Assembly (NCBI RefSeq): GCF_001580915.1 | Contig: NZ_LHZQ01000221.1 | Location: 121,270-185,269, forward strand | Direction of reading: 5' to 3' | Origin: Acetobacter tropicalis | Lineage (GTDB): Bacteria > Pseudomonadota > Alphaproteobacteria > Acetobacterales > Acetobacteraceae | DNA: 64,000 nucleotides | Shown: positions 1 through 9,051 of the stretch, one piece after another | Position numbering within the stretch: the first letter of the stretch is position 1 | How the letters are laid out: the number at the start of each line of letters is the position of its first letter | The notes under the pieces: generated by a model | The model's input: the letters and a program-made list of their open reading frames with translations, nothing else | Told to the model about the DNA's origin: nothing | The model's database searches: none | Position numbers and translations under genes: made by a program

Positions 1-192
1 TTGCAGAATCTGGTGTTCGAGATTGGCAAGCGGCACACATTTGAACCGCTGCGGAGCTGGTTCGGCTGCCTGTATGAAGTTCTGCTGGGCCAGAAGGAAG
101 GCCCACGCTTTGGGGGGTTTGTCGCCCTTTATGGCGTGCATGAAACCGTAGCGCTGATTGAGGCCGCATTGCTGCGAGAGCAGCAGGCCTAA
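1..192 (+). CDS. lysK: Class I lysyl-tRNA synthetase, C-terminal fragment
   Basis: Only the last 63 codons are inside the window; the gene begins upstream. The tail reads [20 protein letters not shown] followed by YGV and a short helix, which I recognise as the typical C-terminus of archaeal-type (class I) lysyl-tRNA synthetases found in many Alphaproteobacteria. The enzyme charges tRNA-Lys with lysine in the cytoplasm. The HIGH and KMSKS catalytic motifs would lie upstream and cannot be checked. The next gene, 18 bp downstream, is a lysyl-phosphatidylglycerol flippase/synthase relative; that protein family uses Lys-tRNA as donor, so the adjacency is suggestive. Confidence 0.75.
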   Translation: MQNLVFEIGKRHTFEPLRSWFGCLYEVLLGQKEGPRFGGFVALYGVHETVALIEAALLREQQA

Positions 193-210
193 GCGCGGGT
201 TTTTGTCTCC

Positions 211-2283
211 ATGGTGAAGACTGTATCCTCATCACCGCAAGGACAGGAGCCGGAACACAAGCCCAAACCTCAGGGATGGCGGCGGTGGCTGAAGCACCTG
301 CCGCATCTTGTGGGGCTACTGCTTATGGTGGCCGCCATTGCCGTGGTACAGCATGAACTGCGGCATCTGCGCATTGCCGATATCCGTCACGCCATGGAGG
401 CCATTCCCGGCAAGCGGGTGTGGCTGGGCGTGGCGTGCACCTTTCTGTCCTATTTTGTGCTCTCGTTTTATGATCGGTTGGCCGTGGTGCAGGTGGGGTA
501 TGGACAGTTGTCCTACCGCCGCACGGCGTTTGCGGCTTTCTGTTCTTACGTGCTCTCCCACAATCTCGGATTTTCTGCGGTTTCCGGGGCGGCGGTACGC
601 TACAGGCTGTACCGTAACTGGGGGGTAGGCTCCTTCGCCATTGCGCAGATTATCGCCTTCTGTTCCGCCACCTATCTGCTTGGGGCGGCGGTGCTGATTG
701 GTGGCGTGCTGATCTGGGAGCCCTCAGTTATTCCCATGGCGGGCAACCATGTGCCTGGGGTGGTGCTCACGCTTGTGGGTGTGCTGCTGTGGCTGGTGGT
801 GCTGGCTTATATCGGGCTGGCCTTCCGGGTGCGGGAATTCACATTCCGCAAATGGACCATTTCTCTACCATCTCCCACCATGGCGGTATTGCAGACGGTG
901 GTTGCCGCAGCGGACGTTGCCGCCACGGCCGCCATTGCCTTTGTGCTGCTGCCCCCTGAAGCCGGGATTGATTACGGGTCTTTTCTGGCCATCTATATCG
1001 CCTCTTATACTGCAGGTCTGGTAGCGAGTGTGCCGGGTGGGCTGGGCGTATTTGATGGCGCGATGCTGCTGGCGCTGGGGCCTTACATGCCCGCGCCACA
1101 AATTCTTGGCGTCGTGCTTATTTTCCGGCTGTTTTACTACATCATTCCGCTCTTTCTGGCCGGTATCATGTTTGCCGCGCATGAGTTGTTTCTGCGCGGG
1201 GATGATGCGCTGGCCGCCAAGAAGCGCAAGAAACAGGCCCAGCCGGATCAGCCGCGCCGCGTGCGCCCCAGCCAGTTGGTGCGCGAAAGCGAGGCCGGAT
1301 TCTCCGTAGCCGTGGCGACTGGCACGGTCTCTCTGTGCGGGATCATGCTGGTCTGCCTTGTGCTGCTGGACCCCGTTGCCAAATACGCGGTGGTGGAAGG
1401 GCCTTTGTTCGGCTGGGTCGGAGCAATCAGCACCTATCTGCTTTCCCTTATGGGGGTTGGGTTGATCGGGCTGGGTATTGGTCTTTCTCAACGAGTGACA
1501 CTAGCATGGCGTGGCACGTTGCTGCTGCTTGTTATGGCCGCCATCATGACCTTCCTGCGGGGGAATACGGTTTTTGTGCCGGTCATGCTTGGGTTGTCCG
1601 CGTTTCTCATCGCGCCCTTCCGGTCCTGTTACTATCGCCACGCGCGCCTGTTGAGCGAACCTCTTTCAGCGTCCACGCTGCTGTCTTTGCTGTTGCTGTT
1701 CGGGTGTGTGATTGCACTTGCCACACGGCATGGGGCGGGAAGCTGGTGGCAGATGGTGTTTGTCTTCCCCGCATCCGGTGCCGCACGGTGGACGGTGGCC
1801 CTTGCTGTGCTGCTGGCTCTGGTGGTCATCGGGCGGCTTATGCTGCCGGGGCGCATTGCCATCCAGGAATGGGATGCCGAAGCCTATGAGCGTTACCACA
1901 CGCTTGATCATGCGCTCCCCACTGTGCAGGACATGCATCCGGAAGGCTATGTGACGGGTGAAGCTGGTGAAGCCGTGATTCCCTTGTGCCGCCGTGGTGC
2001 GTTTCTGGTGGGGCTGGGTGATCCTGCTGGTTCTGAAGATGATAGCGTTTCCGCCATCTGGCGGCTGCGGGATGTGGCCTTGCAGGAAGGGCTGAAGCCA
2101 GCTTTCTGGCAGGTGGGTAATACCTTTGTGCGCATCTATGATGATATCGGGCTGAATGTCTGGCCGCTGGAAGGCAGCAACGGCTTGAATTTCTGTTGCC
2201 CGGCAGATGATATTGCACTCGCTTCCCGCGTTATCGCCTCCTATAAGGGCGGCGATGCCGAGCCTCCTGTTCCGGCGTCATAA
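211..2283 (+). CDS. mprF: MprF-type phosphatidylglycerol lysyltransferase/flippase with shortened C-terminal domain
   Basis: A 690-residue inner-membrane protein. Residues about 30-330 form the multi-helix LPG-flippase domain (UPF0104 type). A basic linker (KKRKKQAQ, near 340) follows, then a second block of membrane helices to about 555. A cytosolic DUF2156-like start comes next, with LVGLGDPAG near 600 and IWRLRDVA after it. Full MprF proteins are about 850 residues and carry two GNAT-like folds in DUF2156. Here the frame stops roughly halfway, just after the segment matching the first fold. Reading on in other frames shows no missing half, so this is not a simple frameshift. The flippase part looks intact; whether any aminoacyl transfer remains is doubtful. 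marC follows after 93 bp. Confidence 0.75.
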   Translation: MVKTVSSSPQGQEPEHKPKPQGWRRWLKHLPHLVGLLLMVAAIAVVQHELRHLRIADIRHAMEAIPGKRVWLGVACTFLSYFVLSFYDRLAVVQVGYGQLSYRRTAFAAFCSYVLSHNLGFSAVSGAAVRYRLYRNWGVGSFAIAQIIAFCSATYLLGAAVLIGGVLIWEPSVIPMAGNHVPGVVLTLVGVLLWLVVLAYIGLAFRVREFTFRKWTISLPSPTMAVLQTVVAAADVAATAAIAFVLLPPEAGIDYGSFLAIYIASYTAGLVASVPGGLGVFDGAMLLALGPYMPAPQILGVVLIFRLFYYIIPLFLAGIMFAAHELFLRGDDALAAKKRKKQAQPDQPRRVRPSQLVRESEAGFSVAVATGTVSLCGIMLVCLVLLDPVAKYAVVEGPLFGWVGAISTYLLSLMGVGLIGLGIGLSQRVTLAWRGTLLLLVMAAIMTFLRGNTVFVPVMLGLSAFLIAPFRSCYYRHARLLSEPLSASTLLSLLLLFGCVIALATRHGAGSWWQMVFVFPASGAARWTVALAVLLALVVIGRLMLPGRIAIQEWDAEAYERYHTLDHALPTVQDMHPEGYVTGEAGEAVIPLCRRGAFLVGLGDPAGSEDDSVSAIWRLRDVALQEGLKPAFWQVGNTFVRIYDDIGLNVWPLEGSNGLNFCCPADDIALASRVIASYKGGDAEPPVPAS

Positions 2284-2363
2284 CCGTTTTTCGACCGGCT
2301 CCTTCAGGTGCCGCATAATCTGGGTTAAGGGATGTCCGCTCATTTTACCGCCTCTTTCCTGTC

Positions 2364-2372
2364 AGGAGGAGG
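2364..2372 (+). promoter_or_regulatory. Strong ribosome binding site deciding the marC start
   Basis: AGGAGGAGG lies 4 nt before the ATG at 2377. It picks this codon over the in-frame upstream start at 2332. Confidence 0.75.
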
Positions 2373-2376
2373 CGTT

Positions 2377-3069
2377 ATGCCGGTTGCTACCACCGCAACA
2401 ACATCCTTCCTGCTGGCGTTTCCTGCGCTGTTTTCCATCGTCAATCCGCTTGGGGCCTCGCTTATTTTCGCGCAGGCCACGGCAGGCCGCTCCCGGCGTG
2501 AAATTCTGGCATTGGCCAAGCTGGTGGCGTTCTATTCTTTTATCCTGATGCTGGCTTCCATCTGGCTGGGCGGCAAGGTGCTGGTGTTCTTTGGCATTAC
2601 CGTCAGTGCCTTGCGGGTGGCTGGGGGGCTGGTTGTGGCTGTGCGGGCGTGGAACCTGTTGCAAAGCCCGGAAAGTATGGAAGCCCAGAAGGAAAAACAG
2701 GCACTGCAAGGCGGCAAGACTGTTATGTCCCCCAACTGGTCAGATGCAGCATTTTTTCCGCTGGCCATGCCGTTCACCGTGGGGCCGGGCACCATTGCCG
2801 TCGCTATTGCGCTGGGATCAGGCTGCCCGGCAGGCGAATCGTTTCTGGCCTATGAAATGGGCATTACCATTGCTGCTGTCTGCGTGGTGCTGATTGTGTG
2901 GGCCGCCTATTCCGGCTCTGAAAAGCTGGTGTCCATGCTGGGCGTGACAGGTACCCGCATTGTCAGCCGTCTGGCCGCACTGGTCCTGCTGTGCATTGGT
3001 GTGCAGATTCTTGCTGCCGGTGTGCAGGGTTTTGCTGTGGAAATCTGGCAGCATATGAAGACGGCCTGA
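2377..3069 (+). CDS. MarC family (UPF0056) integral membrane protein
   Basis: A 230-residue protein with about six hydrophobic segments, recognisable as MarC/UPF0056 from the N-terminal FPALFSIVNPLGA and the central PLAMPFTVGPGTIAVA. The family lies in the inner membrane; its substrate is not established and its old link to multiple antibiotic resistance was not upheld. I chose the ATG at 2377 because of the strong Shine-Dalgarno just before it. The gene converges with rlmJ, with a hairpin region between them. Confidence 0.85.
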   Translation: MPVATTATTSFLLAFPALFSIVNPLGASLIFAQATAGRSRREILALAKLVAFYSFILMLASIWLGGKVLVFFGITVSALRVAGGLVVAVRAWNLLQSPESMEAQKEKQALQGGKTVMSPNWSDAAFFPLAMPFTVGPGTIAVAIALGSGCPAGESFLAYEMGITIAAVCVVLIVWAAYSGSEKLVSMLGVTGTRIVSRLAALVLLCIGVQILAAGVQGFAVEIWQHMKTA

Positions 3070-3152
3070 TTTCCACCGTCGTCTTCTCAAAAGTGCTGTG
3101 AGGCCCCGGACGGCAGAAGGCTGCGTTGGTTACAGTGTATCTGACTTCTGCC

Positions 3153-3211
3153 GAGGCCCTTCTGCTTTGGAAACTCCCGCCTGCCTTCAACGGGGGAGAG
3201 CAGGCGGCCTC
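3153..3211. terminator. Inverted repeats between convergent marC and rlmJ
   Basis: CCGCCTGC at 3177-3184 pairs with GCAGGCGG at 3200-3207, flanked by a second pair, GAGGCC at 3153-3158 and GGCCTC at 3206-3211. The nested hairpins sit between two converging genes and could end transcription from both sides. Neither flank has a strong T-run, so this is tentative. Confidence 0.4.
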
Positions 3212-3225
3212 TGAGGCTTTCGGTC

Positions 3226-4047
3226 CTATTCGGGCACAATCTGCGTAACAGACCATTCATGCGCGTTAAGCCGGGTTTTTAACCGTTCAAGCTGCGCTTT
3301 CGCCTGTTCGGCAAAGCCAAAGGGCGGCTTGATAACCAGCAGCCCGGAGCCGTTCAGGCGGTCCGGATCAACCGGAGGGCGCATCAGCAGTTCTGCCGCC
3401 AGAATGTCTCGCACCCCAGCATCCTGCAACGCCATATGAAACGCCCGTACGGGTGTCCGATGTTTGATGGGATACCAGATGGCGATCATCCCATTGGAGA
3501 AGCGGGCCTGAATGGTCTGCACGGCGTTTTCCAGCCGTGCGAACTCGTTGGGCTCTTCAAATGGCGGGTCAATCAGCACAAGGCCCCGTTTGGCTGTTTG
3601 CGGCGGGAGGAGAGCCCGCAAGGCTTCATACCCATCGCGCTCATGCACGGTGACATTCGGGGTGCGGGTAAAGATGCTATAGAGTTTACGTTTGTCTTCG
3701 GGATGTTTTTCGCAGCAGATCAGGTGATCGTGCTCCCGCAGCATCATGGAGACCAGCAGGGGTGAACCGGGATACATCTCCGGGCCGCCTGCTTTCCTGA
3801 CCAGATCCAGCCACGGCGCGAGCGGACTGTCAGGTCCTTCCTCCGTCAAAAGCCCGATGCCGGTCCGCCATTCCTGTGTTTTTTCGGCTTCCTCGCAGCG
3901 CAGATCATACCGGCCGATACCCGCATGCGTATCCAGCACCATGAAGGGCGTGGGTTTGCGCAGAAAACTGCCAATCAGTGACACCAGAAGCGCATGCTTC
4001 ATGCAGTCGGCAAAGTTTCCGGCGTGGTAGGCGTGGCGATAATTCAT
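3226..4047 (-). CDS. rlmJ: 23S rRNA (adenine-2030-N6)-methyltransferase RlmJ
   Basis: 273 residues, the full family length. The N-terminus MNYRHAYHAGNFADCMKHA is diagnostic of RlmJ (formerly YhiR/ComJ). A SAM-binding motif DTHAGIG lies at 39-45 and the amino-methyltransferase motif IV, DPPFEEP, at 160-166. The enzyme methylates N6 of A2030 in naked 23S rRNA. Its ATG overlaps the tsaD stop codon by 4 bp, so the two genes are probably translated from one message. Confidence 0.92.
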   Translation of the reverse strand: MNYRHAYHAGNFADCMKHALLVSLIGSFLRKPTPFMVLDTHAGIGRYDLRCEEAEKTQEWRTGIGLLTEEGPDSPLAPWLDLVRKAGGPEMYPGSPLLVSMMLREHDHLICCEKHPEDKRKLYSIFTRTPNVTVHERDGYEALRALLPPQTAKRGLVLIDPPFEEPNEFARLENAVQTIQARFSNGMIAIWYPIKHRTPVRAFHMALQDAGVRDILAAELLMRPPVDPDRLNGSGLLVIKPPFGFAEQAKAQLERLKTRLNAHEWSVTQIVPE

Positions 4048-5192
4048 GCTGGGATATCCTGCGGGGCAAAGCGGGCGGCCATGTCTTCCAGCGGCCAGCG
4101 GGGGCGAGGGCGAAGGGCTGCGTCGTCGGGCTGTGGCAGGCCGCGTTCGGCGGCTTCACGGCAGGTTTCCAGTGCCGCCCAGCCCACCATCACGGCGTTA
4201 TCCGTGCACAGGCGCAGGGGTGGGGCGGCAAACTGCAAACCGTGCCGGGCGGCTACATCTTCCAGCCGGGCACGGAGCACCGTATTGGCGGCAACACCGC
4301 CAGCGGCAACCAGCAGTCTGGCTTCAGGCATCATGCGCAGGGCATGTTCCATCCGGTTGGCGACCACATCGGCGACGGCCTGCTGGAAGGAGGCAGCCAG
4401 ATCCGCCGCAAACTGGCGGGGGAGGGGAGCTTGCCCATATGGGGCCAGTTTCTGCGCAATGGCTGTTTTCAGGCCGGAGAACGAGAAATCACAGCCTTCG
4501 CGGCCCATGAGGGGACGCGGGAGCGGAATGGCCGTGGGGTCTCCCTCCCGTGCCAGTTTTTCCAGCGCCGGGCCACCAGGCCAGCCAAGGCCGAGCATTT
4601 TGGCAACCTTGTCAAACGCCTCGCCCGCAGCATCGTCAATCGTGCCGCCCAATTTGCGGTAACGGCCTACCCCTTCCACGGCAATGCACTGACAATGGCC
4701 GCCGGAAACAAGCAGCAGCAGATAGGGGAAGGCCGCGCCACCGGGCACAAGGCCAGGCAGGCGGGCTGTCAGGGCATGCGCTTCCACATGGTTGACCGCC
4801 ACAAAAGGCTTGCCCAGCGCCAGCGCCATGCCCTTGGCAAAACCGCTGCCAACAATCAGCCCCCCAATCAGCCCCGGCCCCGTGCTGGCGGCAATCAGCC
4901 CGACCTGCTGGGGTGTGAGGCCCGCATCCTGCAAGGTGGCCTGCACGAGTCCCGGCAGCAGAGCCAGATGGGCGCGTGCGGCAATTTCTGGCACCACCCC
5001 CCCGAAATCTGCATGACCGTCCTGAGACACAACCCGTTGGGCGAGGCACTCTCCGCTGGTGGAGAGAATCGCGCAGGCGGTTTCATCACAGGAAGATTCT
5101 ATGGCGAGCACTGGCCCCGGCATGGGTGCGGCGTGTGTGCTGGAAGTAGGGTCAGGCATGCTGTGCTCAGAGGCTGAATTTGAAAGGTTCAT
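4044..5192 (-). CDS. tsaD: tRNA N6-adenosine threonylcarbamoyltransferase TsaD
   Basis: 382 residues. The ASKHA-fold N-terminus LAIESSCDETACAIL begins near residue 29, and the metal-binding HVEAH is at 135-139. LVSGGHCQ and FSFSGLKTA follow further along. TsaD transfers the threonylcarbamoyl group to A37 of ANN-decoding tRNAs, together with TsaB and TsaE, which are not in the window. The first 25 residues are low-complexity; starts at Met12 or Met24 are possible. The gene diverges from hemC, a common alphaproteobacterial layout, and overlaps rlmJ downstream. Confidence 0.93.
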   Translation of the reverse strand: MNLSNSASEHSMPDPTSSTHAAPMPGPVLAIESSCDETACAILSTSGECLAQRVVSQDGHADFGGVVPEIAARAHLALLPGLVQATLQDAGLTPQQVGLIAASTGPGLIGGLIVGSGFAKGMALALGKPFVAVNHVEAHALTARLPGLVPGGAAFPYLLLLVSGGHCQCIAVEGVGRYRKLGGTIDDAAGEAFDKVAKMLGLGWPGGPALEKLAREGDPTAIPLPRPLMGREGCDFSFSGLKTAIAQKLAPYGQAPLPRQFAADLAASFQQAVADVVANRMEHALRMMPEARLLVAAGGVAANTVLRARLEDVAARHGLQFAAPPLRLCTDNAVMVGWAALETCREAAERGLPQPDDAALRPRPRWPLEDMAARFAPQDIPA

Positions 5193-5449
5193 GGTTTTTT
5201 CAGGATATGCCGGGGAAGAGACATGTGAGGATTATGGTATGGTCGCGCTGTTCGGCGGGATGCCAGAAGCCTTTGTGGCGAGGTCTCTCCCGTATTTTTC
5301 AGATGTGCCGTATAAAGGGCTGGCAAAGCGTTGCGTGGCCGGAATGTCGCGTGGCGTGGCGGTGTAGCCACCGGGGGCGCAAAGTTTTCAGACCTGCCGG
5401 GCATCATGGCTGCTTGTCCTTTCATCGTTCCCGGTAATAGACACAACTC

Positions 5450-6520
5450 ATGGACTCAGCCTACCCCTCCGTATCCGCCCCCTCGTCCGCGCTGCAGAAA
5501 GTTGCGGCTGAAGCGGCGGCCCGCCAGAAAAAGACAGCAGGGCACGCTGCCCGCCGTCATCTGCCCCTCCGTGTTGGAACCCGCGGGTCTCCCCTTGCGC
5601 TGGTTCAGACGCGCGCGTTCCTGACCATGCTTACGCGCTTCTGCCCGGTGTTGCGTGATATGGGTGCGTTTCAGGAGCACCAGATCAACACCACGGGCGA
5701 TCAGGTGCAGAACAGGCGGCTGGCTGAAATTGGCGGTAAGGGTCTGTTTGCCAAGGAAATTCATGAAGCCCTTTCCGATGGGCGGATTGATTTTGCCGTC
5801 CATAGCCTGAAAGACCTTGAAACCGATCTCCCGCCCGGTCTGGTGCTGGCCTGCACATTGAAGCGCGAAGACGCACGTGATGCGCTGATCTTGGGTCCTG
5901 ATCTTGTGCAGACAGATCCGGATGATCCGTATTCCGCTCTGCCGCAGGGCGCGCTGATTGGCTGCGCCTCCGTGCGGCGGCAGGCGCAGATGCTGCATGT
6001 GCGGCCAGACCTGCAATTTGGGCTGCTGCGCGGCAACGTGCAGACGCGAATCGATAAACTTGCCGCCCATCAGTGCGAGGCCACGTTGCTGGCATTGGCC
6101 GGGCTGCGCCGTCTGGGCATGGCGGAGCGCGCAGATATTGTGCTGGATCCCACCGTAATGGTTCCTGCTGCGGGGCAGGGGATTGTGGGCGTTACGGTGC
6201 GTGAAGACGATATTGAGCTGCGCGAGCTGCTGGCAGCCATTGAGGATTATGAAGCTCGCGCCGTGGCCACAGCCGAACGCGCGTTGCTGGCCGAACTGGA
6301 TGGGTCCTGCCGCACCCCCATCGGCGGCTATGCGCAGCTTATTCCCGTTGTGGCGGGGGAAGAACCCAAACTGCACCTGACAGGCCTTGTGGCGCGGGAG
6401 GATGGGTCCTTCCTGCTCAAGCGGGCTATTAGCGGCGCGCCGGAAGATGCTGCCCGTTTGGGGTATGAACTTGGCAAAAGCCTGCGGGCGGATAGTCCGG
6501 CTGATATTTTTGCGGAATGA
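5450..6520 (+). CDS. hemC: Hydroxymethylbilane synthase (porphobilinogen deaminase)
   Basis: 356 residues. The core begins at LRVGTRGSPLALVQT (about residue 41). The dipyrromethane-cofactor cysteine is near residue 287 in DGSCRTPIGGYA. The enzyme joins four porphobilinogens into hydroxymethylbilane in heme synthesis. The extra 40 residues at the N-terminus are Ala/Arg-rich and unlike the family; no closer ATG or GTG start is in frame, so I keep this one although its ribosome binding site is weak. hemD follows after 12 bp. Confidence 0.93.
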   Translation: MDSAYPSVSAPSSALQKVAAEAAARQKKTAGHAARRHLPLRVGTRGSPLALVQTRAFLTMLTRFCPVLRDMGAFQEHQINTTGDQVQNRRLAEIGGKGLFAKEIHEALSDGRIDFAVHSLKDLETDLPPGLVLACTLKREDARDALILGPDLVQTDPDDPYSALPQGALIGCASVRRQAQMLHVRPDLQFGLLRGNVQTRIDKLAAHQCEATLLALAGLRRLGMAERADIVLDPTVMVPAAGQGIVGVTVREDDIELRELLAAIEDYEARAVATAERALLAELDGSCRTPIGGYAQLIPVVAGEEPKLHLTGLVAREDGSFLLKRAISGAPEDAARLGYELGKSLRADSPADIFAE

Positions 6521-6532
6521 GGAGGCTGTGTT

Positions 6533-7387
6533 TTGACAGCCTCTTCTTCACGGAAAAAGGCTGGTAAAATTAGGAGTTCTCGTAATCGTAAGCCGGAGGG
6601 CATGCGGTTTCAGACGGCAGCGCACGAAAAACACGTTTCTGTTTTAAACCGTGGGGAGGTAGGCAATGTCTCTCCTCACGTGGCCCATGGTGTGATTGTG
6701 ACACGGCCCGAACCCGGCTTGTCCGAGACCATGCATGCGGTCGAGGCGGCAGGCTGGAAGGCGTATGCTTCTCCCTCTCTGGATATTGAGGCGCGAACAG
6801 TACGGCCTTTGCGCGGACAGTTCGCGGCTGTGGTGCTTACCAGTGGGCAGGCGGTGCCCGCAGCGCGCGAGGCCGTTTCGCCAGACATCCCTGTTTATGC
6901 GGTAGGAGATCGCACCGCCCAGCGCGCGCAAGCCGCCGGGTTTACATGCGTGTTCAGTGCACAGGGTGATGCTGAAGCCTTGGCCGCCTTGCTTCGTAAA
7001 GCGCTGCCTCCTCAGGCCGGATTGCTGCTGCTCCTTTCAGGCGCGGGGCAGGGAATGGCTTTGGCTGCTGATCTCAGGCACGCCGGGTTCCGTGTCGTCC
7101 GCCGCGTGGCCTATAAGGCGCAGTCCGTGCGTGAAGTTTGCGTAGAAGTGCAGTCAGCGCTGAGGAAGAAGGTAATAAGCCACATTCTCTTCTTTTCTGC
7201 CGAGAGCGCGCGCGGGTGGCTGAGAGCGTTACCCGTGGCCCTACGGAAATATGCGGCAGCCACAACCGGGATTGTGATGTCTGAAGCAGCGGAAGATATT
7301 CTGCGTCACGCAGGATGGCAGGATGTGCGTGTGGCACATCATCCTAATGCTGCGGCGCTACTGCATTTGTTGGGGAAGCGCGGCTAG
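6533..7387 (+). CDS. hemD: Uroporphyrinogen-III synthase
   Basis: 284 residues, directly behind hemC. After a basic leader the recognisable core starts at VIVTRPEPGLSETMHAVEAA (near residue 50) and continues with VLTSGQAVPAA and YAVGDRTAQRA, typical of HemD. It cyclises hydroxymethylbilane with D-ring inversion. I take the TTG at 6533 as start because GGAGG (6521-6525) stands 7 nt before it. The internal ATG at 6602 has its purine run too close. HemD sequences diverge strongly, so context carries part of the call. Confidence 0.88.
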   Translation: MTASSSRKKAGKIRSSRNRKPEGMRFQTAAHEKHVSVLNRGEVGNVSPHVAHGVIVTRPEPGLSETMHAVEAAGWKAYASPSLDIEARTVRPLRGQFAAVVLTSGQAVPAAREAVSPDIPVYAVGDRTAQRAQAAGFTCVFSAQGDAEALAALLRKALPPQAGLLLLLSGAGQGMALAADLRHAGFRVVRRVAYKAQSVREVCVEVQSALRKKVISHILFFSAESARGWLRALPVALRKYAAATTGIVMSEAAEDILRHAGWQDVRVAHHPNAAALLHLLGKRG

Positions 7388-7406
7388 GGGCACTGGTCCC
7401 ATTAAA

Positions 7407-7440
7407 AAAAGGCTTTCAAGCAGATGCCTGAAAGCCTTTT
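7407..7440. terminator. Bidirectional intrinsic terminator between hemD and secB
   Basis: A perfect 12-bp stem, AAAAGGCTTTCA at 7407-7418 and TGAAAGCCTTTT at 7429-7440, with a 10-nt loop. A-run on one side and T-run on the other make it work for hemD on the plus strand and secB on the minus strand. Confidence 0.85.
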
Positions 7441-7483
7441 GTGTGTGGAGGGGAAGCGTGTGCTCCCCGTTTCCACTGTGTAA

Positions 7484-7981
7484 TCAGGCGTTGCCAGCAG
7501 TCTGCGGGAATTCAGCGCGCTTGGCCTGCCACAGAGCCACAAAATCAATCGGTTGCAGCACGATGGGCGGGAAGCCGCCATCACGCGTGACATCGCTGAT
7601 GATGTTACGGGCATACGGGAAGATAAGGCGCGGCACTTCAACCAGCAGCATGGGCTCAATGAGTTCCTGCGGCGGGTTGGTCAGGGTCACAACGGCAGCG
7701 TAGGCCAGTTCAGCAATAAAGACGGTACGGCCAGGCGTGCCACCTTCCTGTTCCGGCGCTTCCTTGGCTTCTGCCTTGATGGCGAGTGTCACTTCATACA
7801 CGGCCTGATCATCCTGCAGGCGGTTGGCCTGCACATCAATGTTCACGGCAATGTTGGGCTGAGAGCGCAGGGTGGCAAAAATTTCTGCCCCTACCGGCAC
7901 CTCAAAGGACAGATCCCGCGTGTATTGCAGGTTAATGGCCAGCGGGAGAGCAGGCGGGGTGGACTGGTCAGATTCAGACAT
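7484..7981 (-). CDS. secB: Protein-export chaperone SecB
   Basis: 165 residues starting MSESDQ. The SecB fold is clear: INLQYTRDLSFEVP near the start, then YEVTLAIKAEA, FIAELAYAAVVTL and the C-terminal LIFPYARNIISDVTRDGGFP with PIDFVALW. SecB holds preproteins unfolded in the cytoplasm and hands them to SecA. The acidic residues typical of SecA contact are present in the middle strands. In many Alphaproteobacteria secB diverges from a Tim44-like gene; here a phosphatase gene sits between them. Confidence 0.93.
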   Translation of the reverse strand: MSESDQSTPPALPLAINLQYTRDLSFEVPVGAEIFATLRSQPNIAVNIDVQANRLQDDQAVYEVTLAIKAEAKEAPEQEGGTPGRTVFIAELAYAAVVTLTNPPQELIEPMLLVEVPRLIFPYARNIISDVTRDGGFPPIVLQPIDFVALWQAKRAEFPQTAGNA

Positions 7982-8356
7982 GGAAAAAAACAGCTTTCTT
8001 GTCAGGTCATACTCAGATGTTCGGCGGTAGCATGATGGGGTTCCTTCGCCAACCGTCCGAATGGCCATGGGCCAGACAAAGAGGGCACTTCCTGCCGTTC
8101 TTCGCAAGGGGAAAAGAGCGCGGAGCGGCGACTAAGTGGCTGTTTCAAAGTCTGCCTGATCAATCTCGCAGGCCTTTTTATGCCGGAACGGGTGACTTCC
8201 GGGGCTTAATGTCTTCGCTCTGCAGGGGGCATTAAAAACTATTTTTTAACGTGAAAATCCTCTGCCGGGTTATGGAGCAGACTTTTCAACTGCTCTCTTG
8301 TCAGTATCGTCACGGGTTAACTGAGGGCACGCTCTAAAGCGGCCTTGCTGGCCTGA
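7982..8356. other. Intergenic stretch upstream of secB, no gene seen
   Basis: 375 bp between the secB start and the end of the phosphatase gene. I see no convincing coding frame. The only notable structure is an AT palindrome, TTAAAAA at 8232-8238 and TTTTTAA at 8243-8249 with a 4-nt loop. The stretch presumably holds the secB promoter. Confidence 0.5.
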
Positions 8357-8875
8357 TCAAAGGTGCTCGTGCCGCCAGTCCCCATTTTCCAGACTGTCCC
8401 CGCACAGGCCCAACAGAAACCACCAGTGCGAGACAACAAGTGTTTCTCCGCTGGCCGGTTGTGCCGCCATGAAGGAGCGGAAACGCTGCACCCGGCTTTG
8501 CAGATGGCGGTCACTTTCCGGCAGGTCAGACCACCAGATTTCGTCCAGACCCGCAAAATCAAGCCGGGGCCATGCAGAACAGAGGGCAGAGGCGGGAGAG
8601 CCTTCATCGCAGGAATACATGCCGCGTTCGCGTACCAGCGGTGTGATCTCCGGCGTAATGCCCAGCGCTTTGGCAATGGGAGCCGCCGTTTCCAGCGCGC
8701 GAGTGAAAGGGGAGACCAGAATGCGGGTAATGTGTTCTCCCGCAAGTTCGTGCACCAGTTGGCGCGCGTGCTCGCGCCCCTGAGCAGACAGGCAGGGGTC
8801 CGCCACACCGGGGTCTCGCCCTGTCAGGGTGTAGAGCCGGTTGAATTCGCTTTCGCAATGCCGCAGAATGATCAT
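8357..8875 (-). CDS. Histidine phosphatase superfamily protein
   Basis: 172 residues. The N-terminal catalytic motif reads ILRHCESEFN, where most relatives have RHGE: the phospho-accepting histidine is kept and the glycine after it is cysteine. The second catalytic histidine is in LVVSHWW near 150, and an Arg/Glu pocket (TRALETA, RERGMYSCDEG) is present. The family dephosphorylates small metabolites or phosphoproteins; the substrate cannot be told from sequence. It stands alone, in the same direction as secB. Confidence 0.8.
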   Translation of the reverse strand: MIILRHCESEFNRLYTLTGRDPGVADPCLSAQGREHARQLVHELAGEHITRILVSPFTRALETAAPIAKALGITPEITPLVRERGMYSCDEGSPASALCSAWPRLDFAGLDEIWWSDLPESDRHLQSRVQRFRSFMAAQPASGETLVVSHWWFLLGLCGDSLENGDWRHEHL

Positions 8876-9051
8876 GTTCTAGCAGATAGTGAGAAAACAG
8901 GGGTTTTCGCAAGGGCGCAGCGTTTATTAAGGCTGCGTGATACGGGCTGCTCATTGTAACAGGCAGGGGGCTTGTCTATGTGTAAAGAAAGCCCAGTTCC
9001 TGAGTGCACCGCGCCAAAGGGGCGGCCACGTAGAAAATGGACATGTGAAAG

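Noticed and set aside
3978..5177. Long plus-strand frame opposite tsaD
   Set aside because: It mirrors tsaD on the other strand, its product is Gly/Arg/His-rich and unlike any family, and tsaD is certain. High GC makes long antisense frames common here.
8232..8249. CtrA-type binding site upstream of secB
   Set aside because: The TTAA boxes are 10 nt apart, not the 7 expected; it is an AT palindrome of unknown meaning.
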